Shown here one piece after another: positions 43,014 through 51,423 of a DNA stretch of 64,000 bases (within the stretch, counting starts at the first letter, position 1; the number at the start of each line of letters is the position of its first letter). Position numbers and translations under genes: made by a program. The notes under the pieces were generated by a model. That model did not search any database. It had not been told where the DNA came from and saw only the letters and a program-made list of their open reading frames with translations. Origin of the DNA: Acidobacteriaceae bacterium (GTDB taxonomy: Bacteria; Acidobacteriota; Terriglobia; Terriglobales; Acidobacteriaceae); the NCBI GenBank assembly GCA_028283655.1, contig JAPWKE010000001.1, forward strand, positions 89,082-153,081, read 5' to 3'.

Positions 43014-43793
43014 ATGGGTTTTTCACGTTTTGCGTTTCGATTTGCAGCCGGTGTACTCGCCGCTGCTGCCAGCTTCTCTGCCGCTACCGCTCACGCGCAG
43101 GTAGCCGCTCCCGGCACTGCTCCCATGCGGGCCAAGACCGTAGCTCCGCTCACGGCCTATACCGGTCCGCGCTACGACAATCGCTGGGAAGCCTACGGCG
43201 GTCTGCTGTACATGAACGGCCAGGCTGGTCAGAACCTTCCGCGTAAGTATTCGATGGGCGGCATGGAACTGATGGGCACCTACTGGCTTGGTTCCGCTCC
43301 GGTGAAGAAGTGGGGCGTCATTGCTGACTACCGCTTCGGCGCAGGCACCACGCAGACTGGTCTTGCCGGTGCGACGTATGGCTTGAACCGCGTTCTCGTC
43401 ATGCAGCACATCGTCTCTGGCGGCGTGCAGTGGCGTGGACCGCGTAACCGTTATGCGGCGATTGATTTGCACGCACTCGCAGGCGCCGCGCACGGCATCT
43501 ACGACTACGCGCCGACGCACTTCCCGGGCTACCCGACTACTCTGCCTCTGGCAACCTGCCCGGCGCAGATTTCGTCTACGAAGACCGCCAGCCTCGGCAT
43601 GTACTGCAACAGCACCACGCCGTGGGGCGCTGCAGGCGGTTCTATCGACTTCAACCAAAGTGGCAAGGTCGCTATCCGCGTTCAGCCCGACATCACTTTT
43701 GAGCACTACGGCACCGAAACCCGCGAGTTCTTCTCGGTTTCGGTCGGTGCGATTTACCGCTTTGGCGGGAAGTCGGACGCGAAGAAGAAGTAA
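43014..43793 (+). CDS. Outer-membrane beta-barrel-like exported protein
   Basis: 259 residues. Signal peptide ending ATAHAQ; mature part has alternating aromatic/Gly strands (WEAYGGLLYMNG, WGVIADYRFGAG, VSGGVQWRG, EFFSVSVGAIYRFGG), consistent with an eight-strand-type barrel, plus a long loop with two Cys (LATCPAQ ... GMYCNST). No specific family recognised. Confidence 0.65.
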   Translation: MGFSRFAFRFAAGVLAAAASFSAATAHAQVAAPGTAPMRAKTVAPLTAYTGPRYDNRWEAYGGLLYMNGQAGQNLPRKYSMGGMELMGTYWLGSAPVKKWGVIADYRFGAGTTQTGLAGATYGLNRVLVMQHIVSGGVQWRGPRNRYAAIDLHALAGAAHGIYDYAPTHFPGYPTTLPLATCPAQISSTKTASLGMYCNSTTPWGAAGGSIDFNQSGKVAIRVQPDITFEHYGTETREFFSVSVGAIYRFGGKSDAKKK

Positions 43794-43851
43794 AGGCGAG
43801 GGGGCGGGTACAGGGTTCAGTAGACCTGTACCCTACTACCGCGAAATGATT

Positions 43852-43884
43852 ACGGCCACCTCACACGAGGTGGCCGTTCGTTAT
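43852..43884. terminator. Hairpin terminator between the barrel gene and glgC
   Basis: 11-bp stem ACGGCCACCTC/GAGGTGGCCGT followed by TCGTTATT; a weaker hairpin (GGGTACAGG/CCTGTACCC, about 43805-43833) precedes it. Convergent arrangement. Confidence 0.65.
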
Positions 43885-43909
43885 TCGCTACACCCTAAGC
43901 CATGCACGC

Positions 43910-45166
43910 CTAGAAGTTCTGCGAGAGGAACTCAGGGCTTACGGGGTTTTCATAGACCGAGTAATCGCGCGTGACTACGGTGAGGCCGGATTCGGTGACG
44001 AAGTAGTTCTTGCGGTCTTCTACCGGGTCGTAGCCGATCACCGTGCCGTCCGGGATGTGAACGTCGCGGTCGATGATTGCGTGGCGAATACGGCAGTGAC
44101 GACCGATGTTCACATGCGAGAAGATGACCGAGCTGTCTACGTCGGCGTAGCTGTTCACGCGGACATCATGGTTCAGCACCGAGTTCCGCACGACTGCGCC
44201 CGAAACAATCGAACCTGCACTCACAATCGAGTTGATCGCCATGCCCGTACGTCCCGGTTCACCGAAGACGAACTTCGCCGGAGGATACTGGTACGCGCGT
44301 GAGCGCATCGGCCATGCCTTGTCGTAGAGGTTGAAGACGGGAGCTACGGCTGCGACGTCCATATTCGCTTCGTAGTACGCATCGAGCGTACCCACGTCGC
44401 GCCAGTAGAGCGCGTGCTGCTTGTTCTCGTCCACGAAGTTGTACGCCTGCAGCTTGTAGCGGCCCAGCAGGTTTGGCAGAATGTTGTGGCCGAAGTCGTG
44501 CTTCGAGTTCGGGTCTTCCGCGTCCTTCATCAACTCGGGCAGCAGCACGTCCGTATTGAAGAGGTAGATGCCCATCGACACGTCCACCATGTCAGGGTTG
44601 AAGGGCGAGCGGATCTTGGTCTCCTTCGGCTTTTCGACAAAGCCGCGGACCTCGCCATTCTTCGCTACGTCCACTACGCCGAAGGCGGAAACCTCGTCCG
44701 GCGTTACGGGCAGCGTGGCGATCGTCACGTCTGCGCCGGTCTGGATGTGCTGCTCCAGCATGAGAGCGTAGTTCATCTTGTAGATGTGGTCGCCGGAGAG
44801 AATCAGAACGTACTTCGGCTCTTCGGAACCGATCGAGTAGATGTTCTGAAAGACAGCGTCGGCCGTGCCCTGGTACCAGCTCTTGGAGACGCGCTGCATC
44901 GGCGGAATGATCTCGATGAACTCGCCCAACTCACCGGCAACGACCGTTCCCCAGCCTTCGCGGATGTGCCGGTTCAGGCTCAGCGCCTTGTATTGCGTCA
45001 GGATGTATACATGGCGCAGATCGCTGTTGATGCAGTTCGAAAGCGTAATGTCGATGATGCGATATTGACCGGCAAACGGGACGGCGGGCTTGGCGCGATC
45101 GCGTGTCAGTGGGAAAAGTCTTTCGCCGGCTCCGCCAGCAAGCAGCACGCCAAGTGTATCTCTCAT
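43910..45166 (-). CDS. glgC: Glucose-1-phosphate adenylyltransferase
   Basis: 418 residues. Makes ADP-glucose for glycogen synthesis. Blocks: VLLAGGAGERLFPLTRDRAKPAVPFAG-type nucleotide site (residues 8-34), NCINSDLRHVYILTQYKALSLNRHI, GTADAVFQN, ILSGDHIYKMNY, FVEKP and a left-handed beta-helix C-domain (VNSYADVDSSVIFSHVNIGR). ATG at 45166. No other glg gene is in the window. Confidence 0.96.
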   Translation of the reverse strand: MRDTLGVLLAGGAGERLFPLTRDRAKPAVPFAGQYRIIDITLSNCINSDLRHVYILTQYKALSLNRHIREGWGTVVAGELGEFIEIIPPMQRVSKSWYQGTADAVFQNIYSIGSEEPKYVLILSGDHIYKMNYALMLEQHIQTGADVTIATLPVTPDEVSAFGVVDVAKNGEVRGFVEKPKETKIRSPFNPDMVDVSMGIYLFNTDVLLPELMKDAEDPNSKHDFGHNILPNLLGRYKLQAYNFVDENKQHALYWRDVGTLDAYYEANMDVAAVAPVFNLYDKAWPMRSRAYQYPPAKFVFGEPGRTGMAINSIVSAGSIVSGAVVRNSVLNHDVRVNSYADVDSSVIFSHVNIGRHCRIRHAIIDRDVHIPDGTVIGYDPVEDRKNYFVTESGLTVVTRDYSVYENPVSPEFLSQNF

Positions 45167-45369
45167 AGTTGCCACAACCTGCACTTCCAGAATTTCAAAA
45201 CCTGTTTGATAGGACGCAGAATACTCCAGTGACGGTGCCTCTGTTTGTGAGGCTTGTCACAAAAACTTTCGGGCCTATTGCTTCATCAGTAATCAATGCT
45301 TGCGTGAATGAATGCATCACGTTTCGTGACGCCATCAAGACACGCATCTGCGCTTCAGTACAGCACGAA

Positions 45370-45401
45370 AAATCAAAGAGGCCCTCGAAAGGGCCTCTTT
45401 G
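45370..45401 (-). terminator. Terminator of the 111-aa acidic gene
   Basis: 12-bp perfect stem (45374-45385 with 45390-45401) followed on the minus strand by ATTTTTCG. Confidence 0.8.
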
Positions 45402-45414
45402 GAAAACTTGTCAG

Positions 45415-45750
45415 CTACGCCTGCGGTGAGTCGTCATCCGGCTCTGCGTTGTCCGTGTCGCTCTTGCCTGTGTTCTCTTCGGTCGTAATCCGAAGACTTT
45501 TCAGGAACGTGATGTCGTTACGCGTGAACGGACCATCTTCGGCAGGCACATTGCCTTCTTCGCCATCGACTTCCGAGGCGTCCTCTTCTTCCACTTCGTT
45601 CAGACCGATCGTGGCTTCCAGCATCAGGAGGACATCGAATCCCTGCTCCCGAATTTCCTTCACCACGCCTGCGATGTCTTCGCTCTCTGCCACCGATTCG
45701 TGGATCGCTTCGCCAAGCTTCTGGATGAGATCTTTGACCTGTTGATTCAC
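45415..45750 (-). CDS. Hypothetical acidic protein (111 aa)
   Basis: Start is a GTG at 45750 set by a near-perfect SD GGAGGTG 5 nt upstream; the frame is open another 40 codons upstream with no start signal. The first 60 residues are helical (VKDLIQKLGEAIHESVAESE, GVVKEIREQGFDVLLML), the rest strongly acidic. No family recognised. Small, monocistronic, with its own terminator. Confidence 0.65.
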   Translation of the reverse strand: MNQQVKDLIQKLGEAIHESVAESEDIAGVVKEIREQGFDVLLMLEATIGLNEVEEEDASEVDGEEGNVPAEDGPFTRNDITFLKSLRITTEENTGKSDTDNAEPDDDSPQA

Positions 45751-45999
45751 TCGCACCTCCGTCTCCGAGACCTTGCGCTTTATGGGCCGCTTGTCGGGTC
45801 TTCTCTCCCAGCGGTTACAAAGCAACAGCGAACAGCGGAGAGAACGGCAACTGCGGTGACTCTGCTTCATAGACTACGCCCGGCCACCTTTCGGCTCAAG
45901 CCCCTAACGGTCTTTCGTGCCTGTGCAAAAGGCGGAGGAAATTCGGTGCGGATCGCCGTGGAATCCTGCCGGGCTTGCGCTGGGCGAGCCCATGTGTGG

Positions 46000-46137
46000 C
46001 TAAACGCTTGTATGGTGGTCGGCCCATGCGGCCTCCAACTGATGCGCCATTTCAATCACCGGGCGCTTGCGGTTGGTCAGCAAAAGTACACCGGCTGCTG
46101 CGGCAAACACTCCTACAATGCTCCAAACTGTCTTCAC
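46000..46137 (-). CDS. Very small single-pass membrane protein (45 aa)
   Basis: GTG start at 46137 with AAGGAG about 9 nt upstream and a TAG stop at 46002-46000. The product is an N-terminal membrane segment (VWSIVGVFAAAAGVLLL), a basic stop-transfer NRKR, and a soluble helix ending HHTSV. No homologue recalled. Supported by SD, hydropathy and start position only. Confidence 0.55.
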   Translation of the reverse strand: MKTVWSIVGVFAAAAGVLLLTNRKRPVIEMAHQLEAAWADHHTSV

Positions 46138-46246
46138 GGGTGGATCTCCTTTGAGCGTCTGGGACGAGTCCTCACGTCCTTGAAGTTGATTGGATGCAAG
46201 GGGCTCCTGACAGGTGGTCGGGGCTGCGTACGCTCACGCGGAGGCG

Positions 46247-47107
46247 TTAAAGGCTGACTAGTACGACCGCTGCCAGCGCGACCAGCATGCCCAGCCACTG
46301 CTTGCGCGCGGGACGCTCTTTGAGCACCGCCGCTGCGAGCAGAATCGTCCCGGCAGGGTAGAGCGATCCCAGCACCGCGGTGACGTCCAGCCTGCCCAGG
46401 CGAGTGGCTTCGACGAAGCAAAGATTGCCGGTGGTGTCGAGTACAGCGACGCCTGCGACCCATCCCCACGCGGCCCCGGAGAGCTTGGGAAGCACAGCCT
46501 GTCCCGGCTGCTTTGCGCGTACGAGCAGCCAGAGTATGCCGCAGGTGAGGATGCTGGCGGCGCGGGCCAGTGCCATCGACTCCCAGACTCCGAGCGGGTT
46601 CGATAGTCGAAGCGCGGTGAAGTAGAGCCCGAAGCCCAGGCCTCCCACGACGGCGAGCGGCATGGTTCCGGGTGCGTCATGGTGATTGCCGGTGGCGATG
46701 GTCCAGATGGCGATGGCTGCCAGAGCGAAGCCCGCGAGTCGGAGAACGCCCGGCGCGCCGTCGAGCACGGCGGAGACGGCGGCAGGGATTGCGGCGGCAA
46801 GAAGGCCGCTCACGGCGGCGGAAGGACCCATCTCTCCACGCGCCAGCGCCATGTAAAACGCCGTGACCGAGACGCCTGCGAGAACGCCCGCAGCGATCGC
46901 CCAGAGAGCGGCGGCTCCCGTTGGCCGGGGGGCGCCGGTGAGCCAGCTGACGAGTACGAGAAGCACGAGGCTGCTGAGGTTTGCCAGCATAATGACGCGC
47001 AGCGCCGCGGCGACGGAGCCGCCCGAGCCTTTGGTGCCCATGCCGCCGGAGAAATCGCCTCCGCCCCAAGCAACAGCGGCCGCCAGGGCGACCGCTGCGC
47101 ATTGCAT
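46247..47107 (-). CDS. EamA/DMT superfamily transporter
   Basis: 286 residues from the ATG at 47107; a TTG at 47128 overlapping the upstream stop (TTGA) is an alternative that would add 7 residues. Ten predicted membrane segments in two EamA halves, with typical WGGGDFSGG opening, TAFYMALARGEMG, and the second-half GNLCFVEATRLGRLDVTAVLGSLYP followed by LKERPARKQWLG. Substrate unknown; family members export or import small metabolites. Confidence 0.9.
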   Translation of the reverse strand: MQCAAVALAAAVAWGGGDFSGGMGTKGSGGSVAAALRVIMLANLSSLVLLVLVSWLTGAPRPTGAAALWAIAAGVLAGVSVTAFYMALARGEMGPSAAVSGLLAAAIPAAVSAVLDGAPGVLRLAGFALAAIAIWTIATGNHHDAPGTMPLAVVGGLGFGLYFTALRLSNPLGVWESMALARAASILTCGILWLLVRAKQPGQAVLPKLSGAAWGWVAGVAVLDTTGNLCFVEATRLGRLDVTAVLGSLYPAGTILLAAAVLKERPARKQWLGMLVALAAVVLVSL

Positions 47108-47124
47108 TGTTTGTGTTTCTGCGA

Positions 47125-48546
47125 TCAACGCTTTGGTGCTGGAGCGGTGCTCTGGATAGCGCGGGCCTGTTCGTCCGCCGAAGGGTAGTAGCCGTCCTTG
47201 GCGATGACGGTCAGGTTCGGGCGCATGACGCGAACTTCCACCTTGCGGAAGCGGCCGTCGAGCACAGGCTCATGCGAGTAGTAGCCCACGGTGTACTGTG
47301 TGCGAACCTGCTCGGTGATCTTGGCGAAGCTTTGTTGAATGCCGCGTGGGCGGAACTCGGGGTCGACCTGACCGCCGGTCGCTGCAGCGTAGCGGGGAAG
47401 CACGTCGTCCCGCATGGTCAGGGGCAGATGCACGCGGTCGAGGAAGCCCATGCCCGGAAGGGAGGCGTCGCCCACCAGCGTGCCGTAGACGGCAACCTTG
47501 TTGGTCTGCAGGTACTTGATGACGTCCTTTTCCTTGGCCTGCGAACCGTACTCCTTACCGTCGGAGATCACGAAGACGATGCGGCGGCGACCACGGCCTG
47601 CTGTGGCGGTCTGCTTGGCTGCGGTCAGGATGGCGTCGTTCAGGGTGTGGAACTCGCGCTCGGGCTTGTCAAAGCCGTGGCGCATGGCCGAGCTGTCGGT
47701 GTTGGGGTCAACGCCGTGATTGTTCTTCACGGTGGTCTGCGCCATGGGGCCGCCGAGCGGCATGATGGGGTCGCGGCCCTTGGCCTTGGCCTGCTCCAGC
47801 ATCTGGCCCAGACGAGCGCTCTGTGCGGCGGTGAACTTGCCGTTGCCGAGCAGCTTCACGTTGTTGTTGTAGGTGAAGACGGCGACTTCATCGTAGGGGG
47901 TGAAGGATTCCTGCAATGCGCGGAGAGAGTCGTTGATCTTCTCCATCGTCTGCTGCGGAACGCTCTGGTCGACGACGACGGCGACCGAAAGCGGGAACGG
48001 GTCGGTCGTGAAGACCTTCATCTGCTGGCGGAGGCCGTTCTCATAGACACGAACGTCGCGCCAGGTGAGGCCCGGGACCAACTGGCCGTGCGAGTCCTTG
48101 ACTGTGAACGGGATTTCGACGAAGTTGACCTGAATGCGCAGGGGCTTGAACGCTTCTTCGCCCTGTCCGGCTGCAGGAAGTTCGGGTTTGGGACCGTCGT
48201 CCTGGGTCTGTGCGGTGGGGGTGGGGGCTGCGGGCACCGGCTGCTGCATGTCCGCGGTTACGGGCTCGCCGTCTGCGGGCATCGCGTCGGCGAGGGGTTT
48301 TGCAGGCTGTACCGGTGCTGGTGGAGCGTCCGGCAGCGCAGAGGCGGTCGGCACGATCGTGTTGAGCTTCGGAAGCGTCTGGGGCTTCGGCCCATCCGGC
48401 AACGGCTGCTGTTGCGTGCTTGCCGCCGGAACTGTGGTGGAGGTCTGCTGTCCGTCCTGCATACCCTGGCTGAACGCCGCGCTCGCCACCATACCCGCCG
48501 CGATCATCGCCGCGCTTACACCCAATGTTTTGCTGCCCAACCGCAT
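47125..48546 (-). CDS. Exported VWFA-related acidobacterial domain protein (473 aa)
   Basis: ATG at 48546 with GAGGAACGA upstream. Signal peptide (to about residue 27) then a long Ala/Pro/Gln-rich linker (about 30-120), an N-terminal beta segment (RIQVNFVEIPFTVKD), and a VWA fold in which the MIDAS start reads VVDQSVPQQT rather than DxSxS, so metal binding is questionable. It ends with FRKVEVRVMRPNLTVIAKDGYYPS, a signature of the acidobacterial family. Divergent from a second VWA gene; function unknown. Confidence 0.85.
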   Translation of the reverse strand: MRLGSKTLGVSAAMIAAGMVASAAFSQGMQDGQQTSTTVPAASTQQQPLPDGPKPQTLPKLNTIVPTASALPDAPPAPVQPAKPLADAMPADGEPVTADMQQPVPAAPTPTAQTQDDGPKPELPAAGQGEEAFKPLRIQVNFVEIPFTVKDSHGQLVPGLTWRDVRVYENGLRQQMKVFTTDPFPLSVAVVVDQSVPQQTMEKINDSLRALQESFTPYDEVAVFTYNNNVKLLGNGKFTAAQSARLGQMLEQAKAKGRDPIMPLGGPMAQTTVKNNHGVDPNTDSSAMRHGFDKPEREFHTLNDAILTAAKQTATAGRGRRRIVFVISDGKEYGSQAKEKDVIKYLQTNKVAVYGTLVGDASLPGMGFLDRVHLPLTMRDDVLPRYAAATGGQVDPEFRPRGIQQSFAKITEQVRTQYTVGYYSHEPVLDGRFRKVEVRVMRPNLTVIAKDGYYPSADEQARAIQSTAPAPKR

Positions 48547-48733
48547 TCGTTCCTCTTCCCTGGCCTTGGCAGAACTTCGCCACAACTAGCCCATTTGAGA
48601 CTATCAGCCGCGCATCTCCTGCACCAGCATAGTTTGCCGCTGGCAGATGCCTCACACTCTGTCAGACGCATCTGCCCCACCGACCGTTGCGCTGGGCGTC
48701 GCCTAAACATGCTCTGACGTCGTCTAATACGGT

Positions 48734-49786
48734 ATGCGCCTCCGCAGCCTCTTTCTTGCCTCCGTCCTGCTTCCCGCCGCCGCGCTGGCCGCGCACGCCC
48801 AGGAATCGACCTCGCCGGACGCCCCGCCGCCGCCTTCGAACGTGAAGGCTCCTGACGTGGTCGAACTGCCCGAAGGTCAGACGCTGCAGGTGAACGTCAA
48901 CCTGGTGAACGTGTACTTCTCCGCCCGGGACAAGAACGGCTTCGTCTCCGGGTTGACGATGAACGACTGCCAGATCGCGGAAGACAACGCTCCGCAAACG
49001 CTGAAACGGCTGACGCAGGAGAAGAACCTGCCGCTGACCATCGGGATTCTGCTCGACACTTCCGGCTCGCAGGAGCACGTTCTGCCGCTGGAGCAGGACT
49101 CGGGAGCGCGCTTTCTGCGCGAGGTGCTGCAGAAGAAGGACGAGGCGTTCCTGATCTCCTTCGACGTGAACGTAGACCTGCTGGCGGACTTCACCAACAG
49201 CCCGAATGAGTTGAAGCGCGCCATCGACAAGGCGAGCATCAACTCGGCGAGTTCGTCGGCGGGCATTCCGGGCATTGGCGGTGGGCCGTTCCCCACCGGA
49301 AACCCGCGCGGTACGCTGCTCTACGACGCGGTATATCTGGGTGCGCATGACAAGCTGCAGGCGCAGACCGGCCGCAAGGTCATGATCATTCTCACCGACG
49401 GGCAGGACCAGGGCTCGCAGGAGACGATCAAGACCGCGATTGAAGCCGCGCAGAAGTCGAACACGATCGTTTATCCGATCCTGATCGCTGACCGCGCCGG
49501 TTATGCTGCTGCGGGGATGATCTACACCGGCTCCGGCCAGATGGACCAGCTCGCCCGGGAAACAGGTGGACGCGTGATCAACGTGGGCAACAATGGCCGC
49601 AAACTGGAAGATGCTTTCGACCAGATCCAGGACGAACTCCGCACGCAGTACCTCGCCAGCTATACGCCGACAAACAAGAAGGCCGACGGCAAGTTCCGCA
49701 AGGTGGAGATGGATTGCGGCAAGGGCATCAAGGTGCAGGCCCGCAAAGGGTATTATGCGATCGCTGGGGATGGAGCTGAGGAGTAG
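48734..49786 (+). CDS. Exported VWFA-related acidobacterial domain protein (350 aa)
   Basis: Signal peptide ending AAHAQ, then the shared beta segment LQVNVNLVNVYFSARDKNG and a VWA domain with an intact MIDAS start LLDTSGSQ and a later TDGQDQGSQ. Ends FRKVEMDCGKGIKVQARKGYYA as in the neighbour. Compared with the neighbour it has the canonical DxSGS. No SD; TCTAAT lies 5 nt before the ATG. The two genes are divergent paralogues. Confidence 0.88.
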   Translation: MRLRSLFLASVLLPAAALAAHAQESTSPDAPPPPSNVKAPDVVELPEGQTLQVNVNLVNVYFSARDKNGFVSGLTMNDCQIAEDNAPQTLKRLTQEKNLPLTIGILLDTSGSQEHVLPLEQDSGARFLREVLQKKDEAFLISFDVNVDLLADFTNSPNELKRAIDKASINSASSSAGIPGIGGGPFPTGNPRGTLLYDAVYLGAHDKLQAQTGRKVMIILTDGQDQGSQETIKTAIEAAQKSNTIVYPILIADRAGYAAAGMIYTGSGQMDQLARETGGRVINVGNNGRKLEDAFDQIQDELRTQYLASYTPTNKKADGKFRKVEMDCGKGIKVQARKGYYAIAGDGAEE

Positions 49787-49793
49787 GGAGCTT

Positions 49794-49818
49794 CAGTTGT
49801 CAGTTGTCAGTTGTCAGT
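49794..49818. repeat. Tandem heptamer repeat (CAGTTGT) x3.6
   Basis: Three full CAGTTGT units plus CAGT, 8 bp after the VWA stop codon. Confidence 0.85.
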
Positions 49819-49827
49819 GAGAAGTGA

Positions 49828-49855
49828 GAGGCCCGGATTTAGTCCGGGCCTCTTG
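49828..49855 (+). terminator. Hairpin after the 350-aa VWA gene
   Basis: 10-bp stem GAGGCCCGGA/TCCGGGCCTC (49828-49837 with 49843-49852) with only a short T tail. Confidence 0.6.
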
Positions 49856-49867
49856 CTGTATGCGATT

Positions 49868-49934
49868 CACTAACCACTAACCACTAACCACTAACCACTA
49901 ACCACTAACGACTAACGACTAACGACTAACGACT
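49868..49934. repeat. Tandem heptamer repeat (CACTAAC)6(GACTAAC)3
   Basis: Six CACTAAC units then three GACTAAC units plus GACT, with no interruptions. It sits between the VWA hairpin and the phosphodiesterase stop codon. The switch of the first base after unit six suggests expansion in two phases. Confidence 0.95.
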
Positions 49935-49951
49935 CGCAACTCTCAACACCA

Positions 49952-51277
49952 CTACTTCACATTCACCGGCTTCAGCTTCGCGTCCGGCAGCTTCACGCCG
50001 ATGAGTTCGGCGAGCGTGGGAGCGATCTGGCGCATGTCGATGACGCCGACGTCCTTGCCCTTGGCGATGCCGTCGCCCTTGACCATGAACGTCGAGCGCA
50101 GAGCAGGACGGTCCGACAGGTAACCGTGCGTTCCCGTGTGCGGAGCAGGGGTGACGAGGGGGCCGAAGAAGTTTGCGCCCTCCGAGTAGGTGTCCTTGAA
50201 GTCGATGAGGAAGGATGCGGGCGGGAAGCCGCCACGCTTGGCGATCTCATCCTGCGTGAGCACGCGCTCGATACCGTTCGCGGGGTCTGCCTTCAGCTTT
50301 GCGAGCATCGCAGCAACCTGCGCCGTCACAGCCGGATCGTTGTTCTTCACGACGATGGTGGCGATGCCGCCCGAAGGCCACATGGCAGCGGTCCAGCTCT
50401 CGACCTTCGGATGCTTGCGCTGCTTCTTCGCAGGTGCGAGCTTTACGAAGCCGTTTTCTACCATGGCCACGTTCAGGTTGACGTGGTGCTCGACCGGCAG
50501 GAAGCCGTGGTCGCTGACGATGACGATGCGCGTGTGCGGATTCGCTTTGCGGGCTGCCTCTTCAATCTCGCGAACGTCGCCGTCGATCTTCTCCAGCTCG
50601 GCGTTGGCTTCGGCGCTGAACGGACCATGCTCATGCTCCTGATGGTCGAGCAGGACGAGGTGCACCATCATCAGTTGCGGATGCCACTTGCTAAGGATGC
50701 CGACGGCCTCGCGTGTGCGGAACTCGTCGGTGTTTTCCGGTGCAGGCAGGCCGAGCTGCGCGAGGATGTCGCTGGGGTTGTAGGGCGACTGGGGCGACAG
50801 GTCGGTGCGTTCAGACTGTGCGCCTTCTGCGATGTTGTAGTCGATCGGAGCGCCGATCGTTACCGGCCAGCTCACGCTGCCGGTCTTCAGGCCAGCGGCG
50901 TCGGCGGCGGTGTAGAGCGTGGGCACCTTGATGTCGTGGAAGTCCCAGTACCACTGCCCCGGATGCTCTTCCATGGGGTCGAAAGTGGTGTTGTTGAAGA
51001 CGCCGTGCTGCGCGGGCCAGACGCCGGTGACGATGGTCGTGTGGCTGGGGTAGGTGACGGTGGGAACGACACCCTGCACGCCATCGGCGTAGGTACCCTG
51101 CTTGAGGAACGAGCGCAGCTCAGGAATTTTGAGGCCGTGGTCATCGGCCTTCGTTACATACTCCGGCTTCATGCCGTCAATCGAGATTAGAACCAGCGAC
51201 TCCGGCTTCTGCGCGACACCCGAAAGCGTGGCGAGACCGAGACCGCACGTTACAAATGCGCGCAGAAATGTCTTCAT
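49952..51277 (-). CDS. Exported alkaline-phosphatase-superfamily phosphodiesterase (NPP type)
   Basis: 441 residues; ATG at 51277 with GAGGAT 7 nt upstream. Signal peptide to about residue 22. The two-metal site follows the nucleotide pyrophosphatase/phosphodiesterase pattern: Asp34 (SIDGMKPEY), catalytic Thr75 in PTVTYPSHTTIVTG, then LDHQEHEHGP, VSDHGFLPVEHHVN and a late His in HTGTHGYLSDRP. Likely hydrolyses phosphodiester bonds of nucleotides or lipids in the periplasm. Confidence 0.9.
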   Translation of the reverse strand: MKTFLRAFVTCGLGLATLSGVAQKPESLVLISIDGMKPEYVTKADDHGLKIPELRSFLKQGTYADGVQGVVPTVTYPSHTTIVTGVWPAQHGVFNNTTFDPMEEHPGQWYWDFHDIKVPTLYTAADAAGLKTGSVSWPVTIGAPIDYNIAEGAQSERTDLSPQSPYNPSDILAQLGLPAPENTDEFRTREAVGILSKWHPQLMMVHLVLLDHQEHEHGPFSAEANAELEKIDGDVREIEEAARKANPHTRIVIVSDHGFLPVEHHVNLNVAMVENGFVKLAPAKKQRKHPKVESWTAAMWPSGGIATIVVKNNDPAVTAQVAAMLAKLKADPANGIERVLTQDEIAKRGGFPPASFLIDFKDTYSEGANFFGPLVTPAPHTGTHGYLSDRPALRSTFMVKGDGIAKGKDVGVIDMRQIAPTLAELIGVKLPDAKLKPVNVK

Positions 51278-51373
51278 ACCGGTGATCCTCGCATAGCATT
51301 TTTGCATTTCCGTGAATGCTCGGGCTATTGGCGTTTTGCCGCGGTGTCACGTTCTGTTTATCGCGCAGACACG

Positions 51374-51400
51374 AATGCCTCGGGGGTGTCCCGAGGCATT
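51374..51400 (-). terminator. Hairpin downstream of hisA
   Basis: 11-bp perfect stem (51374-51384 with 51390-51400) 24 nt after the hisA stop; no good U tract, but it is the only candidate for the end of the his operon. Confidence 0.5.
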
Positions 51401-51423
51401 TGCCTTGTTCTGTTGGTGGCTGC

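Noticed and set aside
49868-49934. CRISPR array
   Set aside because: Heptamers are directly adjacent with no spacers and no cas genes are in the window.
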